Below are positions 9,395-16,568 of a DNA stretch of 64,000 nucleotides, in pieces (the stretch's first letter is position 1; each line of letters starts with the position of its first letter). The notes below the pieces were generated by a model. It was not told the DNA's origin, ran no database searches, and saw only the letters and a program-made list of their open reading frames with translations. The DNA is taken from the NCBI RefSeq assembly GCF_024055635.1, contig NZ_JAMXMB010000008.1, positions 62,001 through 126,000 of the forward strand, read 5' to 3'. The position numbers and the translations under genes are program-made. Origin of the DNA: Microbacterium yannicii (GTDB lineage Bacteria; Actinomycetota; Actinomycetes; Actinomycetales; Microbacteriaceae).

Positions 9395-9607
9395 ATGCGG
9401 CGGCACCACATCGACTCCACGGCGATCGCGTCGGCCGGCTACGACGCCGCCACGGCCGTGCTCGAGATCGAGTTCACGTCCGGCGAGATCTATCGCTACT
9501 TCGCCGTGCCGCCCTCGATCCACCGCGGACTGCGCGCCGCCGAGAGCGCCGGCCGGTTCTTCCGCGAGCGGATCCGGGACGTCTATCCGTCCGAGCACGT
9601 CCACTGA
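9395..9607 (+). CDS. KTSC domain small protein
   Basis: A 70-residue protein whose central pattern (GYDAATAVLEIEFTSGEIYRYFAVPPSIHRGL...FRERIRD.YP) matches the KTSC domain, a short beta-rich domain found alone or fused to nucleic-acid enzymes in many bacteria. Function is unknown. The ATG is preceded by a -10-like TAGCCT at leaderless spacing. It is the last host gene before the integrated element and ends 14 bases before a terminator that originally served the adjacent tRNA-Val gene from the other side. Confidence 0.8.
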   Translation: MRRHHIDSTAIASAGYDAATAVLEIEFTSGEIYRYFAVPPSIHRGLRAAESAGRFFRERIRDVYPSEHVH

Positions 9608-9620
9608 CCCGGGGAATGAG

Positions 9621-9645
9621 AAAACCCCCGCCGAAGCGGGGGTTT
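9621..9645. terminator. Bidirectional terminator: KTSC gene and original tRNA-Val terminator
   Basis: AAACCCCCGC and its complement flank a CGAA loop, with A-run and T-run on either side. Before integration of the element this hairpin lay immediately downstream of the tRNA-Val(GAC) gene. Confidence 0.8.
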
Positions 9646-9651
9646 CAGGTG

Positions 9652-9676
9652 GTGCGCGATACTGGGATCGAACCAG
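9652..9676. repeat. attL core (direct repeat, tRNA-Val 3' fragment)
   Basis: 25 bases identical to 18674-18698. On the minus strand this is the T-arm and acceptor end of tRNA-Val followed by the host bases that complete an encoded ACCA. Confidence 0.9.
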
Positions 9677-9796
9677 ACACGCAACCTCGCGCACGCGCGC
9701 GAGATATAGGGGCACGAACCCTCGGAATTCCCCGACATTCCGGCGTTACTGGCATACTGGACTAGGGCACACGCACGCACTCTGGGGCATTCGCCC

Positions 9797-9826
9797 GGGG
9801 CACGTGTGGGCACGACGTGGGGCACA
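9797..9826. repeat. Candidate integrase arm-type sites, left end
   Basis: GGGGCACGTGTGGG (9797-9810) is followed by further GGGCAC copies at 9808 and 9819; related GGGGCAC/GGGCAC words also occur near 9709, 9764 and 9784. The same sequence recurs near the right end at 18595-18615. Short direct repeats at both ends of a tyrosine-integrase element are typical arm sites. Confidence 0.5.
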
Positions 9827-9899
9827 TGCCCCCCAGACAGAGCGACGGCCCCGAGGCTGCACACCTCGGGACCGTCAGGCCGATAGGAAGGATCGACCG

Positions 9900-10112
9900 A
9901 TGCAGGACACTACCCGCTCACCGCTGGACAGGCTGTACGCCGCAGCGCTGACGCTCGCCGCTGGCCTCGACGTAGACGACCAAATGGCGGACCTCGCCGA
10001 GCCCGGCGACCGCTCCCCCGCCGCCGACGCCCTGCGCGCTGCGGACCGGGCCGCAGCGCTCACTGAGTACCGCGCCGCATTCCACGCGCTCGACGCCGAG
10101 ATGCTGCGATGA
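9900..10112 (+). CDS. Small orphan protein upstream of integrase
   Basis: A 70-residue Ala/Asp-rich, probably helical protein (MQDTTRSPLDRLYAAAL...FHALDAEMLR). I do not recognise a family. The ATG follows TAGGAAGGA at good spacing. Its stop overlaps the integrase start (ATGA), so the two are coupled and it may be a recombination partner or regulator. An imperfect 12-bp hairpin (9845-9875, arms around CCCGAGG/CCTCGGG) lies in its leader. Confidence 0.6.
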   Translation: MQDTTRSPLDRLYAAALTLAAGLDVDDQMADLAEPGDRSPAADALRAADRAAALTEYRAAFHALDAEMLR

Positions 10113-11278
10113 GCCGCCAGGCGTTCGGCTCGCTGCGGCTGCTCCCCTCGGGCCGGTATCAGGTGCGCTACCGGCACAACGGCGAGCGGCACAACGCGCC
10201 CGTGACGTTCACGACGAAGAACGCCGCGCGCGAGTTCTTGAAGCGCACCGAACGTGAGATAGCCGCGGGCACCTGGCGCAGCGCCGCCGAGGATGCCGCC
10301 GAACGCGAGGCTGTCGCCGCCGCCCGAGCTGCCGCCGATGCCGAGGCGGCGCGCCGCGGAACGCCGTTCGGCACGTTCGCCGAACGATGGATCGGACATC
10401 GATACAACGCCGCCGGTAAGCCGCTCGCGGCGACGACACGGGCCGAATATGAGCGACTGCTGCGCGGCCCCCTCGCTCCCCTCGCCGACCTCCCCGTGTC
10501 GTCTATCGACCTGGCGACCGTGCAGGACTGGCGGGCCGCGCAGCTCTCGGGCGGGAAGGTGACGCAGACGGCGCGCGCCTACGCGCTGCTGCGCTCGATC
10601 CTCTCGGACGCCGTGCACCGCGGGCTGCTCGCCGAGGCACCGCGCCCGATCCGCGGCGCAGCGGGAGCGACGACCGGCAAGCGTGTTGCACCTCCGACCG
10701 CGGATGAGCTGGCGACCATCCTCGACACGCTGCCCGAGCGGCTGCGCGCGTTCGCGCTCGTCGCTGCCTACGGCGGGCTGCGCAGCGGGGAGCTGCGGGA
10801 GCTGCGCCGGGGCGACGTGGAGCTGACCGGCGGCGATGTCGTGCTGCACGTGCGGCGAGGCGTGACGCACGCGGGCGGGCGTGCTGTCGTCGGCGGGCCA
10901 AAGACAGCGGCGGGCGTGCGCGATGTGCTCCTGCCTGAGGTGGCCGCGCGTCCGCTGCGCGCCTACATGGCCGAGCATGTGCCGATCAACGCCGACGCGC
11001 TGCTGTGGCCCGCCGCGGATGGCGTGAGCCACCTCCGCCAGTCCACCATTGCCCGGCACTGGCAGAGGGCGCGCGAGGCGGCGGGCCGTCCCGACCTCCC
11101 GCTGCACGCGCTCCGGCACTACACCGCCAGCCACTACAGCGCCGCGGGCGCGACCTCGCGGGAGGTGGCCGACCGGCTCGGGCAAGCGAGCGAGGGCATC
11201 GCGCTCCGCTACACGCACTCGACGGGACGCGAGGCCGATCTAGTGGCCGCGATGGACGCCGCAGCTCGTCGCGCCTGA
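10109..11278 (+). CDS. Tyrosine site-specific integrase
   Basis: The 389-residue integrase would catalyse attP x attB recombination at the tRNA-Val gene. An N-terminal arm-binding domain (GSLRLLPSGRYQVRYRHNGERH) and core-binding domain precede the catalytic domain, which has Arg in AAYGGLRSGELRELR, the HxxR box LHALRHYTASHY and the nucleophile Tyr in EGIALRYTHS. All core residues are present, so it should be active. It is the gene nearest attL, reads away from it, overlaps the small gene upstream by four bases and ends at a strong terminator. Confidence 0.95.
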   Translation: MSRQAFGSLRLLPSGRYQVRYRHNGERHNAPVTFTTKNAAREFLKRTEREIAAGTWRSAAEDAAEREAVAAARAAADAEAARRGTPFGTFAERWIGHRYNAAGKPLAATTRAEYERLLRGPLAPLADLPVSSIDLATVQDWRAAQLSGGKVTQTARAYALLRSILSDAVHRGLLAEAPRPIRGAAGATTGKRVAPPTADELATILDTLPERLRAFALVAAYGGLRSGELRELRRGDVELTGGDVVLHVRRGVTHAGGRAVVGGPKTAAGVRDVLLPEVAARPLRAYMAEHVPINADALLWPAADGVSHLRQSTIARHWQRAREAAGRPDLPLHALRHYTASHYSAAGATSREVADRLGQASEGIALRYTHSTGREADLVAAMDAAARRA

Positions 11279-11288
11279 CCTCTCACCC

Positions 11289-11313
11289 AGCCCCGGCACG
11301 CCCTGCCGGGGCT
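11289..11313 (+). terminator. Terminator after integrase
   Basis: AGCCCCGGCA, five-base loop, perfect complement TGCCGGGGCT, then CTCGTT. It lies between the convergent integrase and the minus-strand membrane gene. Confidence 0.75.
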
Positions 11314-11334
11314 CTCGTTAGGTTCAGCGACCAT

Positions 11335-11604
11335 CTACCGCGCGCTGGGTCCGATGACGCCCGTGAACATGAGCACAGGGATCAGGACGCCCAGAACCAG
11401 GAACGCCACCCCGCCGAGTCGGTACCAGATCAGGATGAAGCGTCGCGGCATCATCGCCTGCTGAAGACGATGCGTGGTGCGGGTGATCGACATCCAGTTG
11501 ATGTAGATGTCCGCCGGTACCTCCGGTTTGAACGCGAACAGACTCCCTAGCGCGAGGGCTACGACCGCCCACACTGCTACGAACACGTACTTGGCCCATT
11601 CCAC
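11335..11604 (-). CDS. Small two-helix membrane protein (element cargo)
   Basis: An 89-residue protein with two clear hydrophobic segments, about residues 6-25 (FVAVWAVVALALGSLFAF) and 62-82 (LGGVAFLVLGVLIPVLMFTGV), and a polar loop between. No family recognised. It is the only element gene on the minus strand and is isolated from the main operon, the usual position of satellite or prophage cargo expressed in the lysogen. A role in host fitness or phage exclusion is speculation. Confidence 0.6.
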   Translation of the reverse strand: MEWAKYVFVAVWAVVALALGSLFAFKPEVPADIYINWMSITRTTHRLQQAMMPRRFILIWYRLGGVAFLVLGVLIPVLMFTGVIGPSAR

Positions 11605-11677
11605 CTGGCCAGCGTATGCGCATCGGGCGCGACCGCCCGTCTGGTCCTAACCGCGGTTCGGGAAAAACGCAGATCAA

Positions 11678-11706
11678 TGTACAAAACCTGGCCTGCGCGG
11701 TAGTCT
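11678..11706 (+). promoter_or_regulatory. Candidate promoter of the element's main operon
   Basis: TGTACA (11678-11683), 17-base spacer, TAGTCT (11701-11706). It lies about 180 bases before the excisionase-like gene and is the only sigma-70-like pair I see in the 280-base gap. The long leader is GC-rich with repeated CGAGGCG words. Confidence 0.4.
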
Positions 11707-11886
11707 GCTGGTAGGCGGGGCGTAGTGCCCCGAGGCGGCGTGGTGGCTGCCGAGGCGCGTTCCCCGGCTATCGGAGCTGGGCCGCTACACCCGAGCGAAT
11801 CGGCGCGGCTGTCGTGAGCCGCAGCGGCCCGTCATGGGCTGCGCTCCCCCGCGCTCTCGCGCCCCCGCCTACCCGTGGAGCCGATC

Positions 11887-12099
11887 ATGCCCCGACCCCC
11901 GCGCCCCGCGCCCGTGCTGACACCGGAAGCCGCCGACCACTATCTGCCGCTGACGGCATCCGCGGCCTACCTCGGGATGCACCGCGACACGCTGCGCCGT
12001 GCCATCGACCGCGGCGAGCTGCCCGCCCGGAAGTTCGGCCCTCGCGGCGATCTGCGCATCCGCCGCCGCGACCTCGACGCATGGGGCATCCCGGCATGA
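11887..12099 (+). CDS. Excisionase-like winged-helix DNA-binding protein
   Basis: A 70-residue protein whose second half, LTASAAYLGMHRDTLRRAIDRGELPARKFGPRGDLRIRRRDLDAW, is the MerR/excisionase-type helix-turn-helix. Such proteins act as recombination directionality factors or operon regulators. The ATG at 11887 has GGAG six bases upstream; a GTG 12 bases earlier is less well placed. Its stop overlaps the next start (ATGA), and it begins the long rightward operon. Confidence 0.75.
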   Translation: MPRPPRPAPVLTPEAADHYLPLTASAAYLGMHRDTLRRAIDRGELPARKFGPRGDLRIRRRDLDAWGIPA

Positions 12100-12446
12100 G
12101 CGACCGCCTGCCCCGCTCGGAACTGTTCGCCCCGTTCGGCGCTATCACGGCCTGGCCGTCCGCGCCCTGCTACTGCGGCCTGCACCCGCTCGGCATCGAC
12201 CACCTCGCCGCGACCCTCGCCGAGCTTGATCCGCTGTGGTTCGATGCCGCCGAGACGCGCAGCCGTGCCGCGATCCTCGCCGCGAACGTCGCCGAGCTGC
12301 GCGGACGCGGCGAGCTGGTGCCCGACGCCCTGACCGCTGCGCTCACTGAGGCGGAAGCCGCCGCCGACGACGCGCAGCGCATCGCCGAGCTGCGGGATGA
12401 GCTGGACGGCGGGCACGACGCCGACCCCGAGCGGGCCGAGGGCTGA
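12096..12446 (+). CDS. Orphan element protein
   Basis: A 116-residue protein, MSDRLPRSELFAPFGAITAWPSAPCYCGLHPLGIDHLAATLAEL..., with an Ala/Glu-rich helical C-terminal half and an acidic tail. No family recognised. Starts by four-base overlap with the excisionase-like gene and ends 3 bases before the next gene, so it is part of the operon. Confidence 0.6.
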   Translation: MSDRLPRSELFAPFGAITAWPSAPCYCGLHPLGIDHLAATLAELDPLWFDAAETRSRAAILAANVAELRGRGELVPDALTAALTEAEAAADDAQRIAELRDELDGGHDADPERAEG

Positions 12447-12449
12447 GCT

Positions 12450-12944
12450 GTGGCGATTCCGATGCGGGCCGCGATTGACGGCCTGCTGCTGGCCGTCGCG
12501 GACGACGACGCCGTGAACGTCTCCACCCCCGCCCTGCGCGTGCTGCGCGCCGTGCTCGAACGCATCGGGCCGGGCGGTTACTGCTGGGCGGATGCGTTCG
12601 GCCTCGCTGACGCCGCCCGCCTCCGGGTCGCGAAGGGCGCGCGTCGCGGCGCTCCGGCCACGGACACGGCAGAGCGCGCGCTGAGAGCATGGGCCGCGCT
12701 CGGCGTACTCGAACGGCTCGAAGCGCGATCCCAGGGCGGCGCTGTGCGTCACGTCCTGTACTACTGCCCGAGGCTCACCGGCATACCCGCGCCGCTGCTC
12801 TCGCGCGGCCTGCGCTACGCCGTCCTGACGCCATGCGAAACGCCCGAGTGCGAGCCCGAGGTGACCGTGCCCGAGGCGTTCGCGCTAGGTGGCGCACATT
12901 CTGCGGCACCAGTCCACGACTGGGAACGCGAGGCGCGGCGATGA
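12450..12944 (+). CDS. Orphan element protein, possible winged helix
   Basis: A 164-residue protein starting VAIPMRAAIDGLLLAVADDDAVNVSTPALRVLRAVLERIG. The pattern of a predicted helix-rich first half followed by a basic LRVAKGARRG...TERALRAWAALGVLERLEARSQGGAVRHVLYYC resembles a winged-helix replication or regulatory protein, but I cannot name a family. GTG start 3 bases after the preceding stop; its stop overlaps the next start. An inverted repeat arm (12885-12896) lies within its 3' end. Confidence 0.55.
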   Translation: MAIPMRAAIDGLLLAVADDDAVNVSTPALRVLRAVLERIGPGGYCWADAFGLADAARLRVAKGARRGAPATDTAERALRAWAALGVLERLEARSQGGAVRHVLYYCPRLTGIPAPLLSRGLRYAVLTPCETPECEPEVTVPEAFALGGAHSAAPVHDWEREARR

Positions 12945-13016
12945 CGCACGTCGAAACCGCGCGCGCGGCCCGCTCGCCCTACTCCCGACTGGTGGCGCAC
13001 ATTCTGCGCCACCTAG
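12885..13016. repeat. Inverted and direct repeats across the start of the next gene
   Basis: CTAGGTGGCGCA (12885-12896) is the exact reverse complement of 13005-13016. In addition GGTGGCGCACATTCTGCG occurs at 12888-12905 and 12991-13008, and the second copy itself forms an 8-bp hairpin with the following GCGCCACC. Such an arrangement could be iterons or operators. Confidence 0.7.
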
Positions 13017-14131
13017 AGGCGACCACCTCGCTACCGCTCGGCGGGCACCTCTCCGAGGCACCTCACGACCCGGACGCGCTCACCCCTCCCCCCTCCGCCC
13101 CCCTAGCGGGGGGAACCATCACCCTCCGGGCGATGGCGAGCGATGAGCACGTGTTGGTCTCGGCGACGGATGACGACAGCGGCACGCAACCCAGCGCGCT
13201 CCGGGGACGCCATCACGGGCGAGCAACCATCTCCGCACCGAGAGCCACCCCGGAACCCGACACCTCGCCATCGTCATCAGCGGCGCGAAGCGCCTACCCA
13301 GACTCGGCAGACTCAGAGACGCGAGACTCCCTGCACCTCGCGGACGTGGCCCGTCCTGAGACAGTGCCCGCTCGCTCGCTGGCGCTCGCTCGCTCGTACG
13401 CGCGCGAGGCACGAACCGCCGAGACGTGCGACCTGTCCCGGGGGACGTCCCGGGGGACGCGCCAGCCTCGCGCCGCTGTGCGCCCGGTAGACGCGATGAG
13501 CGCCGCGGACGGGCAATCACCCCACCCCGGCCCCATTCGCGCGCTGATGCCCCCGCCGCGCCTTAATCCGGTGCCAGGCGACGGCAAGGGGCATCCCCGC
13601 GATGACGAAGCGGGCACCCCGAGCGGGCACTACTGGCTAGATGCCAGTGGCGCGATGGCCCCCGATCCGCGGAACGACGCGCCCCGGCTGCTCGTGCTGC
13701 TGACGCCTGGCCGTTCGTGCCCCACACGTGCCCCTCTCGCGACCATCGGCTGCTATGCCTACGCCTCGGCCCATGCCCGCATCCGGCGTGCTCTCGGCCC
13801 CGCCTCGGCATACCGCTGCGCGTTCGGCTGCGGAGGGCGTGCCGCACACTGGGCGCTCTGCGGCGAGCTGGACGGACTGCCGACCGAGGACCGCCGCGGG
13901 CACTCGACGCCGTACAGCCTCGACCTCGCGCGCTACCGTCCGGCGTGCCGGTCCGACCATGCCCGCTACGACAGCGCCCGCCGCCGCGCGCTGCGCCTCG
14001 GCCTGCCGCTGCCCGCGACGCCTCCCCCGCCGCAGCACGACCCCGAACCCCTGTTCGACCTCACCGAGCCCGAGGCCGGCCCTCAGCCCCGCCGCTACTG
14101 GGCCGCACCCTCACGACGGAGGACACCATGA
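12941..14131 (+). CDS. HNH/zinc-finger-like protein with low-complexity N-terminal half
   Basis: A 396-residue reading frame. The C-terminal part holds a Cys/His zinc-binding core (YRCAFGCGGRAAHW, then YSLDLARYRPACRSDHARYD) like the HNH-related zinc domains common in actinophages. Residues about 45-185 are Pro/Ser/Ala/Arg-rich, have visibly weaker third-position G/C bias than neighbours, and overlap strong DNA structures (hairpin 13098-13113; tandem palindromes 13435-13458). An internal ATG near 13498 could therefore be the true start, leaving 13.0-13.5 kb non-coding. Start by overlap with the preceding stop is the current choice. Confidence 0.55.
   Translation: MTHVETARAARSPYSRLVAHILRHLEATTSLPLGGHLSEAPHDPDALTPPPSAPLAGGTITLRAMASDEHVLVSATDDDSGTQPSALRGRHHGRATISAPRATPEPDTSPSSSAARSAYPDSADSETRDSLHLADVARPETVPARSLALARSYAREARTAETCDLSRGTSRGTRQPRAAVRPVDAMSAADGQSPHPGPIRALMPPPRLNPVPGDGKGHPRDDEAGTPSGHYWLDASGAMAPDPRNDAPRLLVLLTPGRSCPTRAPLATIGCYAYASAHARIRRALGPASAYRCAFGCGGRAAHWALCGELDGLPTEDRRGHSTPYSLDLARYRPACRSDHARYDSARRRALRLGLPLPATPPPPQHDPEPLFDLTEPEAGPQPRRYWAAPSRRRTP
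13098..13113. repeat. C6/G6 hairpin
   Basis: Six C, TAGC loop, six G. Very stable structure inside the low-complexity part of the 12941 frame. Confidence 0.6.
13435..13458. repeat. Tandem 12-bp palindromes
   Basis: GTCCCGGGGGAC occurs twice head to tail with no spacer; each unit is itself nearly palindromic (GTCCC/GGGAC). It encodes SRGTSRGT if translated. Confidence 0.75.
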
Positions 14132-14475
14132 GCGAGCGCGACCCCTCCCGCCGCCTCGCCGCAGCTCGTGCGCGCGCCGAGGCGGTCACCGCGCAGCGCC
14201 TCGCCGCCGACCGTGCCGCCGCCCGAGCGGCCCGTGTCGCCGATGTCCGCGCCGGTCTGGCGCTCGCCGCCGACCGTGCCGCCGCCGTCGCTCGTCCGCC
14301 CCGCGACCCCATCGCCGAGCGTGCCGCCGCCATCCGCGCCGAGATGGCCCGCGCCGCCCGCCTGGCGCCGTGGGCGTCGGACATGGCCCGCGAACGCGAG
14401 CGCCTCGCCGCCGACCTCCTCGCCGCAACCCCCGACCATCACGACGCCTACGACTGGGAGATGACCCATGCCTGA
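14128..14475 (+). CDS. Orphan Ala/Arg-rich helical protein
   Basis: A 115-residue protein made almost entirely of Ala, Arg, Glu and Asp (MSERDPSRRLAAARARAEAVTAQR...), probably one long helix or coiled coil. GGAGGA precedes the ATG at good spacing; the start overlaps the upstream stop by four bases and the end overlaps the next gene by eight. No family recognised. Confidence 0.55.
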   Translation: MSERDPSRRLAAARARAEAVTAQRLAADRAAARAARVADVRAGLALAADRAAAVARPPRDPIAERAAAIRAEMARAARLAPWASDMARERERLAADLLAATPDHHDAYDWEMTHA

Positions 14476-14866
14476 CCACCGCCTCGCCTACGCGACCGGA
14501 CCCGACACCGACGCGGCGGACGCCGCCACACTCGGCGAGGGCGACCGCCGCGCCCACAACGCCCGCCGTGCCGCCCCCGCGGCGGCACTCGATGGCGCCG
14601 CTCGCGCGTGGACACGCGACCCGCGGAACCGCCGCGCCGAGCCCGACGCCGACAGCGTGCGCGTGTCCCTGGCACGGTCCGCGGTGACGCCCGAAGCGCT
14701 CGCGGTCGGATGCCGCACGCACGCCGCCGAGCCTGGCGCGTACTGCTGGGCCGACCCGCGGGCTGTCTGCGGCTCCCGGCTCACCCTCGCCCGCATGGCT
14801 CGCGCCGAGGCGCCCGACCCGGACGCGATGCCCGCCCACGTCTGGCGCGGTCCGCGCCGCCGCTGA
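14468..14866 (+). CDS. Orphan element protein with a possible zinc-binding Cys/His cluster
   Basis: A 132-residue protein. The N-terminal half is Ala/Arg-rich; the C-terminal half holds VGCRTHAAEPGAYCWADP and VCGSRL, a Cys/His set that could bind one zinc, like the short CxxC...C fingers of actinophage proteins. No family named. It overlaps the gene before it by eight bases and precedes the next by 12. Confidence 0.5.
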   Translation: MPDHRLAYATGPDTDAADAATLGEGDRRAHNARRAAPAAALDGAARAWTRDPRNRRAEPDADSVRVSLARSAVTPEALAVGCRTHAAEPGAYCWADPRAVCGSRLTLARMARAEAPDPDAMPAHVWRGPRRR

Positions 14867-14878
14867 GAGGAGACCGCC

Positions 14879-15154
14879 ATGCCCGAAGCCCTGTACCGCG
14901 GTGAGTCCTGGGACCACCAGCAAGCCCGCGAGCGCCTCGCCGAGCGTGACCGACAGGCCGCACAGCGCGAGCGTGTCGACGCTCTCGCGCGACGCCGACA
15001 GGCCGAAGCCGCCCGCGGCCCCGAGTCCGCACCGCCTGCCGCGGAACCGCCCGCCGGACCTGCCCCCGCGGAGCAATCGAAGCGCCGCACGTGGCGCGAC
15101 CTCGGCCCCGACGACATCAACCGATACGCCCTCGCAGAAAGCCGCCGCCCATGA
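14879..15154 (+). CDS. Orphan small element protein
   Basis: A 91-residue protein, with a charged coiled-coil-like segment (ARERLAERDRQAAQRERVDALARRRQ) then a Pro/Ala linker and a short basic tail (KRRTWRDLGPDDINRYALAE). GAGAGGAGA precedes the ATG. The stop overlaps the next start (ATGA). Function unknown. Confidence 0.55.
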   Translation: MPEALYRGESWDHQQARERLAERDRQAAQRERVDALARRRQAEAARGPESAPPAAEPPAGPAPAEQSKRRTWRDLGPDDINRYALAESRRP

Positions 15155-16026
15155 CCACTGCCGACCTCGCTCCCATCGGCTTCCAGGCCACGCCCGAGGG
15201 GATGACGCCCTGTGCCGTCTGCGGCATCCCGACGACCGGGCCGACGACCGACTACCCCGTGTTCTCCCGCGTCGTCGCGACGGCGGCAGGCGAGCGCGCG
15301 GACACGATGCCGAAGGGCGCGAGCGTCGCCTTGCCGACGTGCTCCGACTGCCGCGACATCGAGGCCAGCGCCGCCGCCATCGTCGCCGCGCATCCCGGAC
15401 TCCGCCGCGCCCTCGGCTCCGTCGCCGCCTGGCAGACGACGACGGCGCTGTACGGTCTCAGCGCCCTCGGCCAGCCTCTGCCCGGCCAGGACATCGCTCC
15501 CGCTCGGCTCCGCGACCTCGTGCACCGCCTCGCGGCTCCCGGCGCCGTCGTGGCGTACTCGCGCCGGTTCTCTCCGGTCTGGCTCGCCGACTCCGCCACG
15601 AAACTCGCCGCCCGAACGCCGTGGAGCGCTGTGGAACTCGACGCCCTCGCCGAGTGCCGCGCGGCCGCTGTCGAATGGCTCGCTGACGCTCGGCCTGCGC
15701 GCCCGCTCGCCCACCCGAACGGCGAGCACTGCGCATGGTGCGGCACGGCAACCGCGATGGGGCGCCGCACCTCCGAAGCCTGGATCGGGAAGCTCTGCGC
15801 CACCTGCGCCGACGTGCAGTCCGGCGGCGGGACCTCGGATGATGCGCTCTGGCAGGCCGTCGACCCCGACCGGGCGATTCGCCGCCGGATGCCGAGACGC
15901 CCCCGCATCGACGGCGCGACGCCGTGGCGGCAGAGGCGCGGCGGGAACGGCGCCCCGTGGTCGCATCTCGGCGGCGTCGAAGCCTTGCGCCGCGACGTGG
16001 CCCGCCTCGTCGGCGTGACCCTCTGA
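15151..16026 (+). CDS. Double zinc-ribbon orphan protein
   Basis: A 291-residue protein with two CxxC...CxxC pairs: TPCAVCG with PTCSDC near the N-terminus and HCAWCG with KLCATC near residue 190-215. Each would bind a zinc. The middle is helical, with a pattern (WLADSATKLAARTPWSAVELDAL) I cannot assign. Position just before the terminase genes suggests a DNA-recognition or packaging accessory role, which is inference only. Starts by four-base overlap with the previous gene. Confidence 0.6.
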   Translation: MTTADLAPIGFQATPEGMTPCAVCGIPTTGPTTDYPVFSRVVATAAGERADTMPKGASVALPTCSDCRDIEASAAAIVAAHPGLRRALGSVAAWQTTTALYGLSALGQPLPGQDIAPARLRDLVHRLAAPGAVVAYSRRFSPVWLADSATKLAARTPWSAVELDALAECRAAAVEWLADARPARPLAHPNGEHCAWCGTATAMGRRTSEAWIGKLCATCADVQSGGGTSDDALWQAVDPDRAIRRRMPRRPRIDGATPWRQRRGGNGAPWSHLGGVEALRRDVARLVGVTL

Positions 16027-16049
16027 CGAGAGCGACGGAACGGGACATC

Positions 16050-16568
16050 ATGGGACACCCTGCGGGACATCTCGAAGCGCGGAAGCTCCGAGCCGAGGGG
16101 CATTCGCTGCGCAGCATCGCGGGACAGCTCGGCGTCGGTCGCTCAACCGTCATGCGCTGGTGCGAGGGCGTCGACCCCGGCCCGCTGCGCGCACTCGACC
16201 GCGGCGCAGCCGAACGCGCCCGCCAGGACTATGAAGCCGAGGCCGACACCATCGCCGCGGACGTGCTCGACCGGGCGCCCTGGCTGGCCGCAGCTCCCGA
16301 ACACGTGACCCGCTACGCCCGAGCTGTCGCCCGCGAGCGCATCGCCGAACGCCTGTTCACGCGACGCGCCCCCGACCTCGACAGCCTCGCCGACCTCGAA
16401 GCTGCCGCCGCCGTCGTGGACACCGCAGCGAAGCACGCCGAGGCGCGAGGCCGGGCGCTCGGCCTCGACCCCCTCACCGCCTCGAAGATGACCCGCGCCC
16501 GCGTCGTCGTCACCCTCGCCGAAGTGCTCGCCTCGCAGCCGCCGACACGCGCAGAGATTGAAGCATGA
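16050..16568 (+). CDS. Small-terminase-like helix-turn-helix protein
   Basis: A 172-residue protein with an N-terminal helix-turn-helix at about residues 17-40 (GHSLRSIAGQLGVGRSTVMRWCEG) followed by a helical region. Its place directly upstream of, and overlapping by four bases, a large terminase gene fits a small terminase subunit that recognises the packaging site. It could alternatively be a generic regulator. The ATG follows a GGGAC-type weak ribosome site 24 bases after the previous stop. Confidence 0.65.
   Translation: MGHPAGHLEARKLRAEGHSLRSIAGQLGVGRSTVMRWCEGVDPGPLRALDRGAAERARQDYEAEADTIAADVLDRAPWLAAAPEHVTRYARAVARERIAERLFTRRAPDLDSLADLEAAAAVVDTAAKHAEARGRALGLDPLTASKMTRARVVVTLAEVLASQPPTRAEIEA

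Noticed and set aside
12889..13146. Alternative reading frame over the 12.9-13.1 kb repeats, opening AHILRH
   Set aside because: The similarity of AHILRH in two frames comes from the 18-bp DNA repeat; the frame has no homology or ribosome site and overlaps better candidates.
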